From 21-14-0-10-47-8 sp966211455 (GTDB lineage Bacteria > Bdellovibrionota > Bdellovibrionia > Bdellovibrionales > Bdellovibrionaceae), in contig CBIHNI010000002.1 of the NCBI GenBank assembly GCA_966211455.1, positions 306,575 through 370,574 on the forward strand: DNA of 64,000 bases. The letters run 5' to 3'. The notes below the pieces were generated by a model. It made no database searches. It had not been told where the DNA came from and was given only the letters and a program-made list of their open reading frames with translations. The translations under genes were made by a program, and so were the position numbers. This document shows positions 8,502-17,636 of this stretch, in pieces; positions within the stretch are counted from its first letter, which is position 1; each line of letters opens with the position of its first letter.

Positions 8502-9608
8502 GTGATCTGCGCCCACCAAGACACCTGCGGCGTTTGCAGCTGGCTTTCAATTTCTCCTAATGAACAGCAGAAGCGAAAGTCAGAACTTCTGGAAGCCGAA
8601 CTGAAAAAGATTTCAATTGAAAGTGAAACCCGCCTGCAGTTTTTCAACGTCGCGGACGAATCCTTAAGAGATCGCGCCGACCTGGTTTATGAAAACGGAA
8701 AACTGGGATTTTACCAAAAAGACAGCCGTGAGAACTTCGCGCTTCAAGCCTGCCCTTTGATGTCGAAAGAGCTGGCAAGCTTTTACCAGGAGATTAAAAA
8801 AATCTCGTTCCCGATCCGCAAAGGCTCGGTTCGGATTCGGGTTTCACCGCCGCCGCAGAGTCTTCGCGGAGTCTGGCTTGATTTTGCCAACGAAGACATC
8901 CGCGATCTTTTGGCCGAGAAAACGACCCTGCAAAAACTGATGTCTTTAGGCCTGGTTGAAATCGGCCAAAAAAGAAAAATTTTAACACCTGATTTCAAAT
9001 TGAAAGATCCCGAGTTTCACCCCTGGACGCGAACCTGGGTGAAAGATCAAGCGATTGATTTGTACGGCGTGATCGGCGGCTTCACCCAATCTGGCGACCT
9101 GGCGAACCGAGTGATCATCCGCGAAATGGAAGATCTTTTCGCCAAAGCCACCTCAAAAAATTGGGTCGAGTTCGGGGCCGGCAACGGCAATCTGACCTTC
9201 CCGTTAGCCGGAGCCGACCCAAAGGCTTTGGTCAAAGCTTTAGAGTTCGACGAGATCTCGTTGGAAGGGTTGAAGAAAAGCTTGCAGGCGCACCCTTCAT
9301 TCAAGTCCCGGATTGCTTTGCAAGCCGGCGATTTCCAAAGACGGGACCGTTATCCTTTTCAAAAAGAAGAGGGCATCTTGGTCAATCCGCCGCGATCCGG
9401 ATTGATGAAATTCTTAGATCCATTGTTTGAAATTGCAAAATCCGAACGTCCGCAGGACTTTATCTACATGTCCTGCCATTTAGATTCATTTGTGCGCGAT
9501 GCCGCTCGCTTGAAAGAGCTGGGTTACCGACTGAAAAATCTGAAAATTGTCGATCAGTTTCCGCACTCGCCGCACTTTGAAATCCTTAGCGCTTGGATTT
9601 CTTCTTAG
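8502..9608 (+). CDS. RlmC/TrmA-family RNA uracil-C5 methyltransferase
   Basis: Predicted SAM-dependent methyltransferase for rRNA or tRNA uracil. From the GTG at 8502 it is 368 residues, close to E. coli RlmC (375), and starts like it with an iron-sulfur cluster motif, Cys3, Cys9 and Cys12 (MICAHQDTCGVCSW). The SAM-binding motif is FGAGNGNLTFPLA, and the catalytic region has VNPPRSGL and YMSCHLDSF (the cysteine attacks uracil), ending with QFPHSPHFEIL. An in-frame TTG at 8463 would add 13 residues; no ATG is available in frame. Whether it acts like RlmC, RlmD or TrmA cannot be decided here. Confidence 0.78.
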   Translation: MICAHQDTCGVCSWLSISPNEQQKRKSELLEAELKKISIESETRLQFFNVADESLRDRADLVYENGKLGFYQKDSRENFALQACPLMSKELASFYQEIKKISFPIRKGSVRIRVSPPPQSLRGVWLDFANEDIRDLLAEKTTLQKLMSLGLVEIGQKRKILTPDFKLKDPEFHPWTRTWVKDQAIDLYGVIGGFTQSGDLANRVIIREMEDLFAKATSKNWVEFGAGNGNLTFPLAGADPKALVKALEFDEISLEGLKKSLQAHPSFKSRIALQAGDFQRRDRYPFQKEEGILVNPPRSGLMKFLDPLFEIAKSERPQDFIYMSCHLDSFVRDAARLKELGYRLKNLKIVDQFPHSPHFEILSAWISS

Positions 9609-9649
9609 GGGCCGATTTCTTTTTCGCGATTTTCTTGTCCGAAATGCTA

Positions 9650-10297
9650 TCAGGAACCTTTCAGATGCACCAAAGGAAGTCGAATCAGAAGTCCTGCAAT
9701 ATCACGCCCGGTGATCAGCGAGAAAAATGGGATGACCACAAGGCCCGTGATGCAAATTAAGAACATGCGCGCAACCACCCGCAAAGAATAAAAGCGGTTC
9801 AAGCGTTGCTTCAGATTTCCCAGACGAAGTCCGCAAGCCCATTCACCAATTGTGAAGCCCAAGAAAACTCGTAACATAATCATGTATGACCCAAGCAACA
9901 TTGCTCCGCCTAAAAATCCAACTTTATAAACCGAGCCACCCAAAATCTGCAGCATCTGGTGCGCCTGGGATTTCACCAAAAAAGAAAAGCTCAAAAGAAA
10001 CAAACAGCTCAGCGAGAAGATGATCAAGGCATCAATCAAAGCGGCCACAAAGCTCCACGCGACCAGTTTGTATCCCACACCACCCGACCGCGAGCCTCGG
10101 TGAAAATCCGTCGAAAAATCCGCTTTCGAAACAGAAGAGCGAAAATATTTTTGCAAATCTTCCGTGTTCGGCACCATCGGTCCCGGCGGCACAATGGACG
10201 GTGACTGTGGATTTGAATCCGGATTGATATCGGAATCAAGAGGGAAATTCGATCTGCTCGGCTTCGGGTCCTGAGAAGGAATTGTGAATTTGTCCAT
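9650..10297 (-). CDS. RDD-domain integral membrane protein
   Basis: 215 residues. About 70 N-terminal residues are polar and Pro/Ser/Asn-rich, then three hydrophobic segments (about 78-110, 118-150, 172-195) form an RDD-type membrane domain, with the motif GEWACGLRLGNL after the second. RDD proteins are inner-membrane proteins, some implicated in ion exchange; the substrate is unknown. No convincing ribosome site precedes the ATG. Just past the stop, a one-base shift opens a lysine-rich tail in another frame (see findings), so the C terminus shown here may not be the original one. Confidence 0.72.
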   Translation of the reverse strand: MDKFTIPSQDPKPSRSNFPLDSDINPDSNPQSPSIVPPGPMVPNTEDLQKYFRSSVSKADFSTDFHRGSRSGGVGYKLVAWSFVAALIDALIIFSLSCLFLLSFSFLVKSQAHQMLQILGGSVYKVGFLGGAMLLGSYMIMLRVFLGFTIGEWACGLRLGNLKQRLNRFYSLRVVARMFLICITGLVVIPFFSLITGRDIAGLLIRLPLVHLKGS

Positions 10298-10342
10298 CCT
10301 TCAATGATAGCAAAATTCAAAGATCCGCTCTTGCGCAAAAGA

Positions 10343-10368
10343 AAAGACCCGACGCTGGTCGGGTCTTT
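10343..10368 (-). terminator. intrinsic terminator of the 609-residue exported protein gene
   Basis: A perfect 11-bp stem (AAAGACCCGAC with GTCGGGTCTTT) with a four-base loop; read leftwards it is followed by a T-rich run (TTTTCTTTT). It lies 27 bases after the stop codon of the leftward gene ending at 10395. Confidence 0.85.
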
Positions 10369-10394
10369 CGATTTGAAATCTGAAATATTCGATT

Positions 10395-12224
10395 TTAATT
10401 CGTACCGCGCGGCACAGGAGCCGTCACCGGAGCGACCGGCGGATTCTGCGGAACCGGTTCCAAGTACTCGTAAGACTGCTTCACCGCTTTCTTCGCCATC
10501 CAATGGAACAGGAAAAGACCGGTCAAACCCAGTGCCAGCGGGATCAGCCATTTCGAATTTCGGCTGAGCCAGCTTTTTGTTTCTTTCGCCGCTTTGCCGG
10601 CCTTGTCAGCCAAAGAGCCCGCGCCCGTTTTACATTTGTTACGTTCAGCCGGAGCCACAGTTTTCTCTTGATCGCCATTTTTCTCGTAGCAACGGCATTC
10701 GTAGATTTTGCCGGACTCGCCGGTGATGATATTTCCCGAATTATCGCGGCACTTGACCGAATCCATGGCGCGGCCTTCAGCACCGCCTTCGCATGCTGAA
10801 GACAAGCTGTACTGTTTTGGCATCGGATCTTTATCGCAAGAGAAAATCCCGTCTGAAGGCTTTCCTGGAACCGGACGATTCGCGTCCGTTACCGGAGCTT
10901 GACCTGGAACACCACCGGTTCCTGACGCCACACCTGGAGGCCCTTCTTGATTGTCGGCACCGCCACCCGGCGCACCACCTGCAGGGGGAGCTGGCGGCGG
11001 ACGCTGAGCTTCTTCTTTGTCTTTGCAAAGTTTTTCGTAGTTCTTTTTAAAGTCCGGGTTGGACTCGCAATCCCAAGATTGAATTTTTGCCCAGCGCGCC
11101 TCAAATGCCGAGCATGTCGACTTTTGATCTTCGATCAAACCCTTCGCCGGATTTTTACTGTTATCGCCAGAATAATTTGCTTTGGTCGCATCACAGGTGT
11201 TCAAGACAGCCAACGAAGCTTCTTTGACCTTGCTCATGACCGCCATGAACTCGGTTTTATTTTTCGCCGTCGTCAAATCTGGGATATCGTTACCGCCAGT
11301 CTGTGCCAGCTCGGAACATTTCGCAGTCGTGTCGCTTCCGGCTTTCACGCAAATACCGTGACCGTCTTGACCACTTCCGAAAATCGCACCATTACATGCA
11401 AATTGATTGGTCGAACAAGACGAGCCATCCGGCAAGCGGCGGAAATCTTCTGGGATGCCATCTTGACCATCAGTCGCGCACATCAGGCGTCCACTGCCAG
11501 AACGGGCAACCGTCGCCACGTATCCGGCCGCCACGCACTTGTCGCCGACTTTCAAGGCTTGCGCCTCTTCACCGCGCAAAAGACGCGCGATCACGTCAAA
11601 CTTACTTGCAGTTTCCGATGAAGCGGTCTTCTTCGGAGCCAAACTCCAAGTCTGGACCTTCTCCATGCTGACCATCAGCTCGCGAAGCTGCTTGATATAA
11701 GCGGCTTGATCCTTTTTCTTTAACTTGCCGAAATCATTTGCGTCTAACATTTCAGGTGGGCGGATTTGCGGACGGAATTCGTTGGCTGCGATATCAGCCG
11801 GCAGACCCGCTTTTTGCATCACCGCATTCACACGAGTCATGTCCGCGTAGCTCAACGCCTGACCGTTTAATTTCGCAAACTGCTTTCCGTCGCCAGTCAC
11901 TTCGAAAGTTGCCGATTGACCGTTTTTCACGACCTGCAGTTTATAAATTTCGTCAGATCCCGATTTGATTTTGCTGATATCCATTTTTGGGATGACCACA
12001 TCGCCGTACTTTTGCGCAAGATCCAGCAATGTGTCTTTCGAATGTTTCGGAAGATACGGAGACACCTTGTTGTAGACTTCACGCACGGTCACCGAGCGCT
12101 TTCCAAGGCCCGTCAGCTCAAGGAATGCTTTCACATCCGCCGCTTGATTTGCGTTTCCCTGCGCCATTAGCGCTGGCTCAAACCCCAAAAGAAAGGACAA
12201 AGTCCAAACGATCAAATTTCTCAT
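10395..12224 (-). CDS. large exported, cysteine-rich protein with C-terminal membrane anchor; unknown function
   Basis: 609 residues from the ATG at 12224, which has a GGAG site. Layout: signal peptide (about 1-22, ending MAQG), a lysine-rich mainly helical region (about 25-215), a cysteine-bearing region (about 225-430), a Pro/Gly linker (about 415-460), a second Cys-rich stretch, then one hydrophobic helix near 565-583 followed by KK and a Pro-rich tail. This looks like a periplasmic protein tethered at its C terminus. No family recognised. The gene is single, ends in a strong terminator, and faces away from the small 12367 gene. Confidence 0.75.
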   Translation of the reverse strand: MRNLIVWTLSFLLGFEPALMAQGNANQAADVKAFLELTGLGKRSVTVREVYNKVSPYLPKHSKDTLLDLAQKYGDVVIPKMDISKIKSGSDEIYKLQVVKNGQSATFEVTGDGKQFAKLNGQALSYADMTRVNAVMQKAGLPADIAANEFRPQIRPPEMLDANDFGKLKKKDQAAYIKQLRELMVSMEKVQTWSLAPKKTASSETASKFDVIARLLRGEEAQALKVGDKCVAAGYVATVARSGSGRLMCATDGQDGIPEDFRRLPDGSSCSTNQFACNGAIFGSGQDGHGICVKAGSDTTAKCSELAQTGGNDIPDLTTAKNKTEFMAVMSKVKEASLAVLNTCDATKANYSGDNSKNPAKGLIEDQKSTCSAFEARWAKIQSWDCESNPDFKKNYEKLCKDKEEAQRPPPAPPAGGAPGGGADNQEGPPGVASGTGGVPGQAPVTDANRPVPGKPSDGIFSCDKDPMPKQYSLSSACEGGAEGRAMDSVKCRDNSGNIITGESGKIYECRCYEKNGDQEKTVAPAERNKCKTGAGSLADKAGKAAKETKSWLSRNSKWLIPLALGLTGLFLFHWMAKKAVKQSYEYLEPVPQNPPVAPVTAPVPRGTN

Positions 12225-12366
12225 GGCCGAAACTCCTTCATTGTCTCTTTTCGGATCTCTGGCCAGAAAGTTAAGAATTTCCGCGCAATGCCGACTATGG
12301 TCTGGTTCTGCAGCGGACCTCAAGGCTGTTTTTGCCTGTAGACCCTTCTAATTTCACAATGAAGCC

Positions 12367-12810
12367 ATGAAAGTCGACATCAAAGCGTCCTCTTTAGAGC
12401 TGGCCCAGATTCTGAAAGACAATCCCGCCATGATTGAAAAGGATCTCTTTGAACAAGGTCACGAACTGGTTGCTTTCTTTGAGGATTCGAATTTCTCGGA
12501 CCAGTTTCAAAATTTTAGAGAGATGAAAAAAGAACTTCTCAGCATGGTGCTTGAAGATTTGGCCATGGGTGCAATCACACTGAAAACTTCGAACGTCGGT
12601 TTGACTTTTCTCAACGGCAAAGTGCGAACCTTCATCACGCCTTTTGGCAGTCCGCAATCCGGAAACCTGATGATGAGTGTCAGCCTTAAAAACGTCGTCG
12701 CCTTTAAAAATTGGCGCAGCGGCACCGACCAAGAAATTGACCAGGAACATCTTAACGCTGCGATTTATCGCGTCGTCGTAGCACTTTCAAAAGTTTTAGG
12801 TCAGGATTAA
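12367..12810 (+). CDS. small cytoplasmic protein of unknown function
   Basis: 147 residues with no signal peptide or membrane helix; a mixed alpha/beta composition. No motif was recognised. It lies only five bases before the MscS gene and is therefore likely cotranscribed with it; whether it affects channel function is unknown. The intergenic region upstream (12225-12366) separates it from the oppositely oriented 609-residue protein gene and must contain promoters for both. Confidence 0.68.
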   Translation: MKVDIKASSLELAQILKDNPAMIEKDLFEQGHELVAFFEDSNFSDQFQNFREMKKELLSMVLEDLAMGAITLKTSNVGLTFLNGKVRTFITPFGSPQSGNLMMSVSLKNVVAFKNWRSGTDQEIDQEHLNAAIYRVVVALSKVLGQD

Positions 12811-12815
12811 AAGCA

Positions 12816-13844
12816 ATGAACACAAGTGCTCTTTACAGACTGTTGGAATTTGAACCTTACTTTATTCTTTGCTCGCTGATTGCTTTGGCTTGGGTGTTTT
12901 ACAAAGTTTTCCTGCGCGAAGTTTCCGAAGAGCGCCACCGCAATCTGCAAGGCCACTTCCGAAATCTGATGCGCCACTTTGTGTTCTTCACAACCCTATT
13001 CATCGTGTTTGTGATTTTACGACAGGCCAGCAGCGATTCGAACTTTGCCAAAATGACTCCGTACATTGGACTGGGGTGTCTGGCGACCGGGATGATCGTT
13101 TTTGTCAAAGCCTGCCGCCTGATCACGCTTCAGTATCTGTTTTTGGGATCGATGAAGCACGGGGTGCCGGTTCTGATCGTGAACATCTTCTCGCTGCTTT
13201 TGTCATTGGTGCTTTTGATGTGGGTCGCGGCCAGTATTTTCACCATCGAACTCACGCCGCTGCTTGCGACTTCGGCGGCCTTTTCGGTGATTCTGGGTCT
13301 GGCGCTGCAGGATACATTGGGAAATCTTTTTGCCGGGATTTCCCTGCAGGTCGATCGCGCTTTTGATATCGGCGACTGGGTCGAGATCACCAGCGGCGTG
13401 CAGAAAACCGTTGGTCAAGTCAAAGAAATCACCTGGCGCGCCACTGTTTTGGTCGGCTGGACCGACGAGCAAATCATTCTTCCCAACCGCACTTTGGCCA
13501 ATTCGCAGCTGGCCAACTTCTCGATCGGCGATCAACCGATCATTCGCAGCCTGATGTTTCGGGTTCGTTATGGCACCGACGTGAACCTTGCCAAGCAGTG
13601 TCTTTTAGAGAGCTTGAAAGACATCAAATCCATCCGCTCGTGGCCCGAGCCCCTGGTTCTGATCTCGGAAATGACGGATTCTTACATGAGCCTGAAGCTG
13701 ATCTATTACATCGAAAATTTCGGCTCCCAGTACACGATTGCGGACTTGGTGGCGGAAAATGCCTTGCGGTTTTTGAAGGCAAATCGCATCGAGCTGGCTC
13801 CGAATCGTTTGGAAATCGCAAACGCCGAACGCCCCGCGCAATAA
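12816..13844 (+). CDS. MscS-family mechanosensitive ion channel
   Basis: 342 residues. Several hydrophobic segments (about 13-30, 48-66, 75-92, 110-135, 145-170) lead into the MscS pore and beta domains: the Gly/Ala-rich pore-lining helix runs through SAAFSVILGLALQDTLGN, followed by FDIGDWVEI, then GWTDEQIILPNRTLANSQ, all typical of the family. The C-terminal soluble part (about 235-335) matches the cytoplasmic cage. Such channels release solutes from the cytoplasm on osmotic downshift. The gene probably belongs with the small gene just upstream. Confidence 0.9.
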   Translation: MNTSALYRLLEFEPYFILCSLIALAWVFYKVFLREVSEERHRNLQGHFRNLMRHFVFFTTLFIVFVILRQASSDSNFAKMTPYIGLGCLATGMIVFVKACRLITLQYLFLGSMKHGVPVLIVNIFSLLLSLVLLMWVAASIFTIELTPLLATSAAFSVILGLALQDTLGNLFAGISLQVDRAFDIGDWVEITSGVQKTVGQVKEITWRATVLVGWTDEQIILPNRTLANSQLANFSIGDQPIIRSLMFRVRYGTDVNLAKQCLLESLKDIKSIRSWPEPLVLISEMTDSYMSLKLIYYIENFGSQYTIADLVAENALRFLKANRIELAPNRLEIANAERPAQ

Positions 13845-13978
13845 TCGAAACTTCCTCTTTGGCACAATTTCTGTAAAGGTTTGGGTGCGAATTTAGGGTG
13901 GGGATTTTCTGACCCCGGATTCGATTATAAATGTCTTTACCGAATGTCTTTATAGATTTGAAAGATAGAGGAGTTCTT

Positions 13979-15676
13979 ATGCGTATGCTTCGAAACAGCC
14001 TTTTCTTAGGCTTGGCTTTGACGGTGGCAAGTCCCGCTTACAGCCTTCCGACCAACGACGAACTGAAAATCGGCGTCACACAAGAGTTCGAAAATTTGAA
14101 TCCCATGATCGGCACCATGGTCGCGACGACCTATATGCAGTTCTTGGTCAACCGTGCTTTGGATGTTCTGACTCCGGATGGAAAATGGGTTCCACAGATG
14201 GCGAAAAGCATCCCGTCTTTGGAAAACAAGCAAGCGAAGCTTGTCGATGTTGAAGGCAAAAAAGGCATTCAAGCGACATGGGAAATCATCGAAGCGGCGA
14301 AATGGGGCGATGGCACTCCGGTCACTTGTAAAGACATCGCTTTCACATGGAAAGCGGGCTTAAACGAGAACGTTTCTGTCGGTTCACGCGAAGCTTACCA
14401 AGATATCAAAAGCATCACTTGGGACGAAAAAACTCCGAAGAAATGCGTGATCACGACATCACCGGCGAAATGGGACTTCTACAAAAACGTTCCGACTCCG
14501 ATGCCAGCTCACATCGAGCAAGCCGTGATGGACAAATACGGAAAGCAAAAAGAAGGTTACGACCAGAACTCGGAGTACTCTAAAAATCCGACAAACCCAG
14601 GTCTTTTCAACGGTCCGTATGTGATCTCTGAAATCAAATTGGGTTCGCACGTTTCTTTCAAACCAAACCCGCACTTCTACGGAAAACAGCCGAACATCAA
14701 AAAACTGATCTTCAAGCTGATCCCGAACACGTCGACTTTGGAAGCGAACTTGCGTTCGGGCACCATCGACATGGTGTCGCCTCTTGGCTTTTCTTTCGAC
14801 CAAGCCTTGGCTTTCGAAAAGAAAGTCAAAGCGGACAATCTTCCTTACAACGTTTTGTTCAAACCAGGTTTGACTTACGAACACATCGACTTTGACATGG
14901 AAAATCCGATCTTGGCCGACATCCGCGTTCGTCGCGCAATGATCCACGCAGCCAACCGCGAAGAGCTGACCAAATCTTTGTTCGAAGGCCGTCAGCGCCC
15001 CGCGATCCACGACATGGCTCCGATCGATCCATGGTTCACCGACGATCCGAAGAAAATTTCCGTCTACCCTTATTCAAAACGCGAAGCGAATAAGCTTTTG
15101 GATGAAGCCGGATGGAAAATGGGTCCAGATGGCTATCGCCACAAAGACGGGAAGAAATTGTCTTTGCAGTTTATGACAACGGCGGGAAATAAAACTCGTG
15201 AAACCGTTCAGACCATGCTGCAATCGCAGTGGAAATCGGTCGGTATCGAAGTCATCATCAAAAATGAGCCCGCACGTGTCTTCTTCTCGGAATCGACAAA
15301 GAAACGCGCTTACGGTGGTCTGGCGATGTACGCATGGGTTTCATCACCCGAACGCTCACCTCGTTCGACTTACACTTCGGCGAACATCCCAACCAAAGAA
15401 AATGCTTGGTCTGGACAAAACCAAATGGGCTGGAAAAGTGCCAAGGTCGACAAGCTGGTGGATGAATTGGAAGCCGAATTCAACCCAGGCAAACGCAAAG
15501 AGCTGGCCCAAGCCCTGCTGCGTGAATACACAATCGACGTTCCGGTACTGCCTTTGTACTACCGCGCCGAAGTGGCCGCGGTTCCTAAAAACCTGACCGG
15601 CTTTAGATTGGCCGCTCACCAGTTCTATGAAACGAACGAAGCGGAAACTTGGAGCCTGGACTCGAAGCTGAAATAA
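13979..15676 (+). CDS. peptide ABC-transporter substrate-binding protein (family 5), first of a tandem pair
   Basis: 565 residues from the ATG at 13979, which has a GAGGAG site; an in-frame ATG at 13931 would add 16 residues and mask the signal peptide. The signal peptide ends near SPAYS (about residue 24). Family 5 (OppA/DppA type) features include FENLNPMIG near the mature N terminus and repeated blocks such as WGDGTPVTCKDIAFTWK. It should bind peptides in the periplasm. Its neighbour downstream is a close paralogue, but no permease or ATPase gene is nearby, so any transporter partner must be encoded elsewhere. A strong terminator separates the two. Confidence 0.9.
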   Translation: MRMLRNSLFLGLALTVASPAYSLPTNDELKIGVTQEFENLNPMIGTMVATTYMQFLVNRALDVLTPDGKWVPQMAKSIPSLENKQAKLVDVEGKKGIQATWEIIEAAKWGDGTPVTCKDIAFTWKAGLNENVSVGSREAYQDIKSITWDEKTPKKCVITTSPAKWDFYKNVPTPMPAHIEQAVMDKYGKQKEGYDQNSEYSKNPTNPGLFNGPYVISEIKLGSHVSFKPNPHFYGKQPNIKKLIFKLIPNTSTLEANLRSGTIDMVSPLGFSFDQALAFEKKVKADNLPYNVLFKPGLTYEHIDFDMENPILADIRVRRAMIHAANREELTKSLFEGRQRPAIHDMAPIDPWFTDDPKKISVYPYSKREANKLLDEAGWKMGPDGYRHKDGKKLSLQFMTTAGNKTRETVQTMLQSQWKSVGIEVIIKNEPARVFFSESTKKRAYGGLAMYAWVSSPERSPRSTYTSANIPTKENAWSGQNQMGWKSAKVDKLVDELEAEFNPGKRKELAQALLREYTIDVPVLPLYYRAEVAAVPKNLTGFRLAAHQFYETNEAETWSLDSKLK

Positions 15677-15690
15677 TGTTCTTCTTAAGA

Positions 15691-15720
15691 AAGAGCGGGC
15701 CGAAAACCCGCTCTTTTTTT
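15691..15720 (+). terminator. intrinsic terminator between the tandem binding-protein genes
   Basis: A perfect 9-bp GC-rich stem (AAGAGCGGG with CCCGCTCTT), a seven-base loop and a run of seven T. It lies 15 bases after the stop codon. Confidence 0.92.
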
Positions 15721-15737
15721 CAACCTGAGGTGACATC

Positions 15738-17402
15738 ATGAAAAGTCTTTTGCTTTTTTCTTTGCTGACCATTTCCAGCCTGAACACAGCCTGGGCTCAA
15801 TCCGACGGTGGCAAAACCACGCTGCGAATCGGAACTTCGTCCGAATTCGATACCTTGAATCCAATTATCGCTGAGCAAGGTGCAACCAGGTACATGCTGT
15901 ATTTAGGAATCCGCCCGACCGTTGTTTTGGATCTAGATATGAAATGGAAGCCGATGCTGGTCACTAAAATCCCGACCATCGAAAACGGCATGGCAAAGAA
16001 AAAAGGAGAAGGTCTTGAAGTGACCTATGAAATCGTCCCTGAAGCCAAATGGGGTGATGGCACCCCGGTCACTTGTAAAGACGTCGAATTCACATGGCAG
16101 GTGGGGAAAAATCCGAATGTTTCCATCTCGGGAAAAGAAGGTTATGAAAATGTGACCTCGATCACATGGGATCCAAAAACTCCGAAAAAATGTGTGATGG
16201 CTTTGAAGAAAGCGAAGTTCGATTATTTCGCAAGCCTGATCGATCCGATGCCTTCGCACCTGGAAGGCCCGATCTTTGAGAAATATAAAAACGAACCGCA
16301 GGGTTATGACCGCAACACTTTGTACACCAAGGATCCGACAAATCCCGGTCTTTACAACGGTCCTTACGTGATTTCAGACGTGAAACTGGGCTCGCATGTG
16401 TCGTTCAAGCCAAATCCAAACTGGGGCGGAAAAAAGCCGTACTTTCAGCAGATCATTTTCAAACTGATCCCGAACGGAAACACGCTTCCGACCCGTATCC
16501 AATCCGGTGATATCGACATGCTGGTGCCAGGCGCCGGATTCGGTTTGGATCAGTCTTTGGCTTTCGAGAAGACAATTAAAGCCGACAAGCTGCCATTTAA
16601 AATGGTGTTTGAAGATGGAACGGTTTATTCGCATATCGATATCAACTTAGACCACCCAGCCCTTTCCGAGCACCCGGTTCGAAAAGCAATGGCCATGGCG
16701 ATCAATCCTGAACAGATCAACAAATCCTTCTTCGAGGGGCGCGCCAAAGCCGCCTATCATTTTGTGACCGCAAAGGATCCTTGGTTCACCGAGAAGATTG
16801 CAAAATACCCTTACAACCGTCGCGAGGCGAATAAGATCTTGGATGAAGCCGGATGGAAAATGGGCGAAAATGGCTATCGCTCGAAGAATGGCAAACAGCT
16901 GAGCCTTACGATCATGGGGGTCGCGGGAAATAAAATCATCGACAATATCGAAGCCTTCCTGCAAGCGCAGTGGAAAGCGATCGGCATCGAGCTGAAGATC
17001 AAAAACGAGCCGGCACGTGTCTTCTTTGGCGATACGGTCAATCATCGCAAATTTGATCTCGCCTTTTTTTCGTGGACGTCGATCCCAGATCAATCGCCAC
17101 GCACGACTTTGCACTCAACGCAGATTCCATCCGAGGCAAATGCTTGGTCAGGCCAGAACTACACGGGCTACAAGAATCCAGAAGTCGACAAATGGATCGA
17201 AGCCATCGAACTTGAGTTCAATGCCAAGAAACGCGCAGATCTGGGCAAGAAAATCATCGAAGCCTATGTTCGCGACATTCCGGTTTTCCCGATCTATTAC
17301 CGCCCAAATTCGAATGTCATTCCGGCTGATATGACCGGCTACCGTCTGGCAGGCCACGTCTTTTACGAAACCTTGTACGCTGAGACCTGGGCACGCAAAT
17401 AA
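15738..17402 (+). CDS. peptide ABC-transporter substrate-binding protein (family 5), second of a tandem pair
   Basis: 554 residues with a signal peptide ending near NTAWAQ (about residue 21). It is clearly a paralogue of the preceding gene: the two share blocks such as TSEFDTLNP-type N termini, WGDGTPVTCKD, NPGLYNGPYVIS or NPGLFNGPYVIS, KLGSHVSFKPNP and LDEAGWKMG, at the same spacing. The pair therefore arose by tandem duplication. Both probably bind oligopeptides, perhaps of different preference. The start has a GAGGTG site. Two hairpins and then tRNA-Val follow. Confidence 0.9.
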   Translation: MKSLLLFSLLTISSLNTAWAQSDGGKTTLRIGTSSEFDTLNPIIAEQGATRYMLYLGIRPTVVLDLDMKWKPMLVTKIPTIENGMAKKKGEGLEVTYEIVPEAKWGDGTPVTCKDVEFTWQVGKNPNVSISGKEGYENVTSITWDPKTPKKCVMALKKAKFDYFASLIDPMPSHLEGPIFEKYKNEPQGYDRNTLYTKDPTNPGLYNGPYVISDVKLGSHVSFKPNPNWGGKKPYFQQIIFKLIPNGNTLPTRIQSGDIDMLVPGAGFGLDQSLAFEKTIKADKLPFKMVFEDGTVYSHIDINLDHPALSEHPVRKAMAMAINPEQINKSFFEGRAKAAYHFVTAKDPWFTEKIAKYPYNRREANKILDEAGWKMGENGYRSKNGKQLSLTIMGVAGNKIIDNIEAFLQAQWKAIGIELKIKNEPARVFFGDTVNHRKFDLAFFSWTSIPDQSPRTTLHSTQIPSEANAWSGQNYTGYKNPEVDKWIEAIELEFNAKKRADLGKKIIEAYVRDIPVFPIYYRPNSNVIPADMTGYRLAGHVFYETLYAETWARK

Positions 17403-17413
17403 GCTGCATTTTA

Positions 17414-17438
17414 AGGGCAATTATCTTCATATTGCCCT
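17414..17438 (+). terminator. hairpin after the second binding-protein gene
   Basis: An 8-bp perfect stem (AGGGCAAT with ATTGCCCT) 11 bases after the stop codon. No T-run follows, so on its own it is a weak terminator candidate; it may act with the next hairpin. Confidence 0.4.
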
Positions 17439-17447
17439 GCGAAAACG

Positions 17448-17488
17448 ATTGGCCTCTCTGCATTTTTAAGCGACTTTGAGAGGCCAAT
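17448..17488 (+). terminator. hairpin just upstream of tRNA-Val
   Basis: An 11-bp perfect stem (ATTGGCCTCTC with GAGAGGCCAAT) with a 19-base loop, ending 9 bases before the tRNA. It could end transcripts of the binding-protein gene or be a processing structure, because no room remains for a normal promoter between it and the tRNA. Confidence 0.45.
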
Positions 17489-17497
17489 TTATCTTGT

Positions 17498-17573
17498 GCG
17501 GATATAGCGTAGTTGGTAGCGCGCTTCCTTGACATGGAAGAGGTCACTGGTTCGAGTCCAGTTATTCGCACCA
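17498..17573 (+). tRNA. tRNA-Val (anticodon GAC)
   Basis: 76 bases with CCA encoded. Acceptor stem GCGGATA with TATTCGC (one G-T pair), anticodon stem CTTCC/GGAAG around the loop TTGACAT, giving anticodon GAC, and T arm CTGG/CCAG around TTCGAGT. Discriminator base A. T-rich sequence follows. Only 9 bases separate it from the preceding hairpin. Confidence 0.95.
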
Positions 17574-17636
17574 ATTTTTTCCTTTTAAATTTTCGATTTT
17601 TCTTTGGCTCTTCTTTTAGTTCGGTTCATCTCTTTT

